Shown here one piece after another: positions 5,022 through 5,601 of a DNA stretch of 5,601 bases (position 1 is its first letter; the number at the start of each line of letters is the position of its first letter). The stretch spans positions 1 through 5,601 of the forward strand of contig JAEETM010000151.1 of the NCBI GenBank assembly GCA_016290335.1, written 5' to 3'. The position numbers were made by a program, and so were the translations under genes. The DNA is from Treponema sp. (lineage in GTDB: Bacteria > Spirochaetota > Spirochaetia > Treponematales > Treponemataceae). Below the pieces are notes generated by a model, which saw nothing but the letters and a program-made list of their open reading frames with translations, did no database searches and was not told where the DNA came from.

Positions 5022-5601
5022 TTATTGTATTTTAATAACCAGAAGGCTTTGGTCATCATATTGTTGGGCGGTACCACAGTATTTTTTCAAATCATCTTTT
5101 ACACGGTTTGAAATATCCTTGGCACTTGCATTACAATTCTTTGTAATAACCTTAGAAAGATTTGCAGATGCATATTGTACACCATTTTCATTAAGTGATT
5201 CAAGCAAACCGTCTGTACAAGTTACAAGGATGTCGCCTGAATTAAGCTTTATATTAATATCGGAATAAACGGTGTTTTTCTCTACTCCCATAGGTTCACT
5301 TGGGGTTGAAATCTGAATAAGCTTCTTTTCGGCAGCAACAAAGTGGAATACAGGATTATTACCACAGGTAGAAACCTGAGCTTCGTTTGTTGTGCTGTTA
5401 TAGTTGATTAAAGCAACGCTTGCAAAATGGTCAATCTTTGAAGTTTCAAGACAGATGCCTCTGTTTGCCCAGGAAAGAATTGTAGCAGCTGACTGTTCTG
5501 TGTTTACTGTAAGACGAAGAATTGCACGAATCATAATCATAACTACAAGAGAAGTCATACCTTTTCCTGCAACGTCTGTCATTACAAAAGAGATTCTGTC
5601 T
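5022..5601 (-). CDS. SpoIIE/PP2C-type serine phosphatase, RsbU-like (N-terminal part outside the window)
   Basis: The reading frame is open to the right edge of the window, so the gene is cut at its 5' end; 192 residues are visible. It begins in DRISFVMTDVAGKGM, the PP2C segment carrying a metal-binding Asp (equivalent to DVSGHG of the membrane phosphatase). The ATG at 5582 lies inside this strand and is not the true start. Further motifs are CGNNPVFHF, TCTDGLLES and the C-terminal YDDQSLLVIKIQ, whose Asp pair is the last metal site. The family dephosphorylates the serine of STAS antagonists. It lies 17 bases upstream of the STAS gene in the same direction, which makes that protein the probable substrate. 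Any sensor domain would be upstream and cannot be judged here. It differs clearly in sequence from the PP2C domain of the membrane protein, so the two are not a recent duplication. Confidence 0.92.
   Translation of the reverse strand, partial: DRISFVMTDVAGKGMTSLVVMIMIRAILRLTVNTEQSAATILSWANRGICLETSKIDHFASVALINYNSTTNEAQVSTCGNNPVFHFVAAEKKLIQISTPSEPMGVEKNTVYSDINIKLNSGDILVTCTDGLLESLNENGVQYASANLSKVITKNCNASAKDISNRVKDDLKKYCGTAQQYDDQSLLVIKIQ

Noticed and set aside
5580..5582. ATG as start of a complete phosphatase gene
   Set aside because: The frame stays open upstream to the window edge (DRISFV precedes it), and the Met sits within a core PP2C strand. The gene is truncated by the window, not short.

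Overview
The window looks like chromosomal sequence from a low-GC spirochaete, most likely a host-associated Treponema. This rests on the general look of the Hsp33 protein, on a membrane receptor fused to a SpoIIE-type phosphatase next to an RsbV/RsbW-like pair (an arrangement I associate with treponemes), and on an ssrA gene with no encoded CCA end. The genus is an inference, not a demonstrated assignment. No plasmid, phage or transposase gene is visible.

Layout. Positions 1-82 hold the last codons of an unidentified + strand gene. Positions 118-1086 encode the redox-activated chaperone Hsp33 (hslO), which has a good promoter placed so that its mRNA would start at or next to the ATG. Positions 1087-1497 have no protein gene but are full of structure: a roughly 207-bp nested imperfect palindrome (1102-1308), a cluster of perfect hairpins (1328-1424), then a sigma70-type promoter and a hairpin leader. 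Positions 1498-1872 are tmRNA (ssrA, + strand), whose tag reading frame is long and acidic and ends in ALAA. A bidirectional hairpin terminator (1877-1914) separates it from the convergent minus-strand genes.

From 1918 to the right edge everything is on the minus strand. In the direction of transcription (right to left) there is a 5'-truncated PP2C/SpoIIE-family phosphatase (RsbU-like), a STAS anti-sigma-factor antagonist (RsbV/SpoIIAA-like), a HATPase-type serine kinase (RsbW-like, GTG start), a strong hairpin terminator, and then a 675-residue membrane protein with a signal peptide, an extracellular jelly-roll-like domain, seven transmembrane segments, a coiled coil and a SpoIIE/PP2C domain.

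How the genes fit together. Phosphatase, STAS protein and kinase make a classical partner-switching set: the kinase would phosphorylate the STAS serine and the phosphatase would reverse this, freeing the STAS protein to bind the kinase. The transmembrane phosphatase next door is well placed to be a second, signal-sensing input. No sigma factor or other output is visible, so the target is unknown. Hsp33 and tmRNA (ribosome rescue) are both protein-quality-control functions, but they are separate transcription units and I see no evidence that they are linked to the switch.
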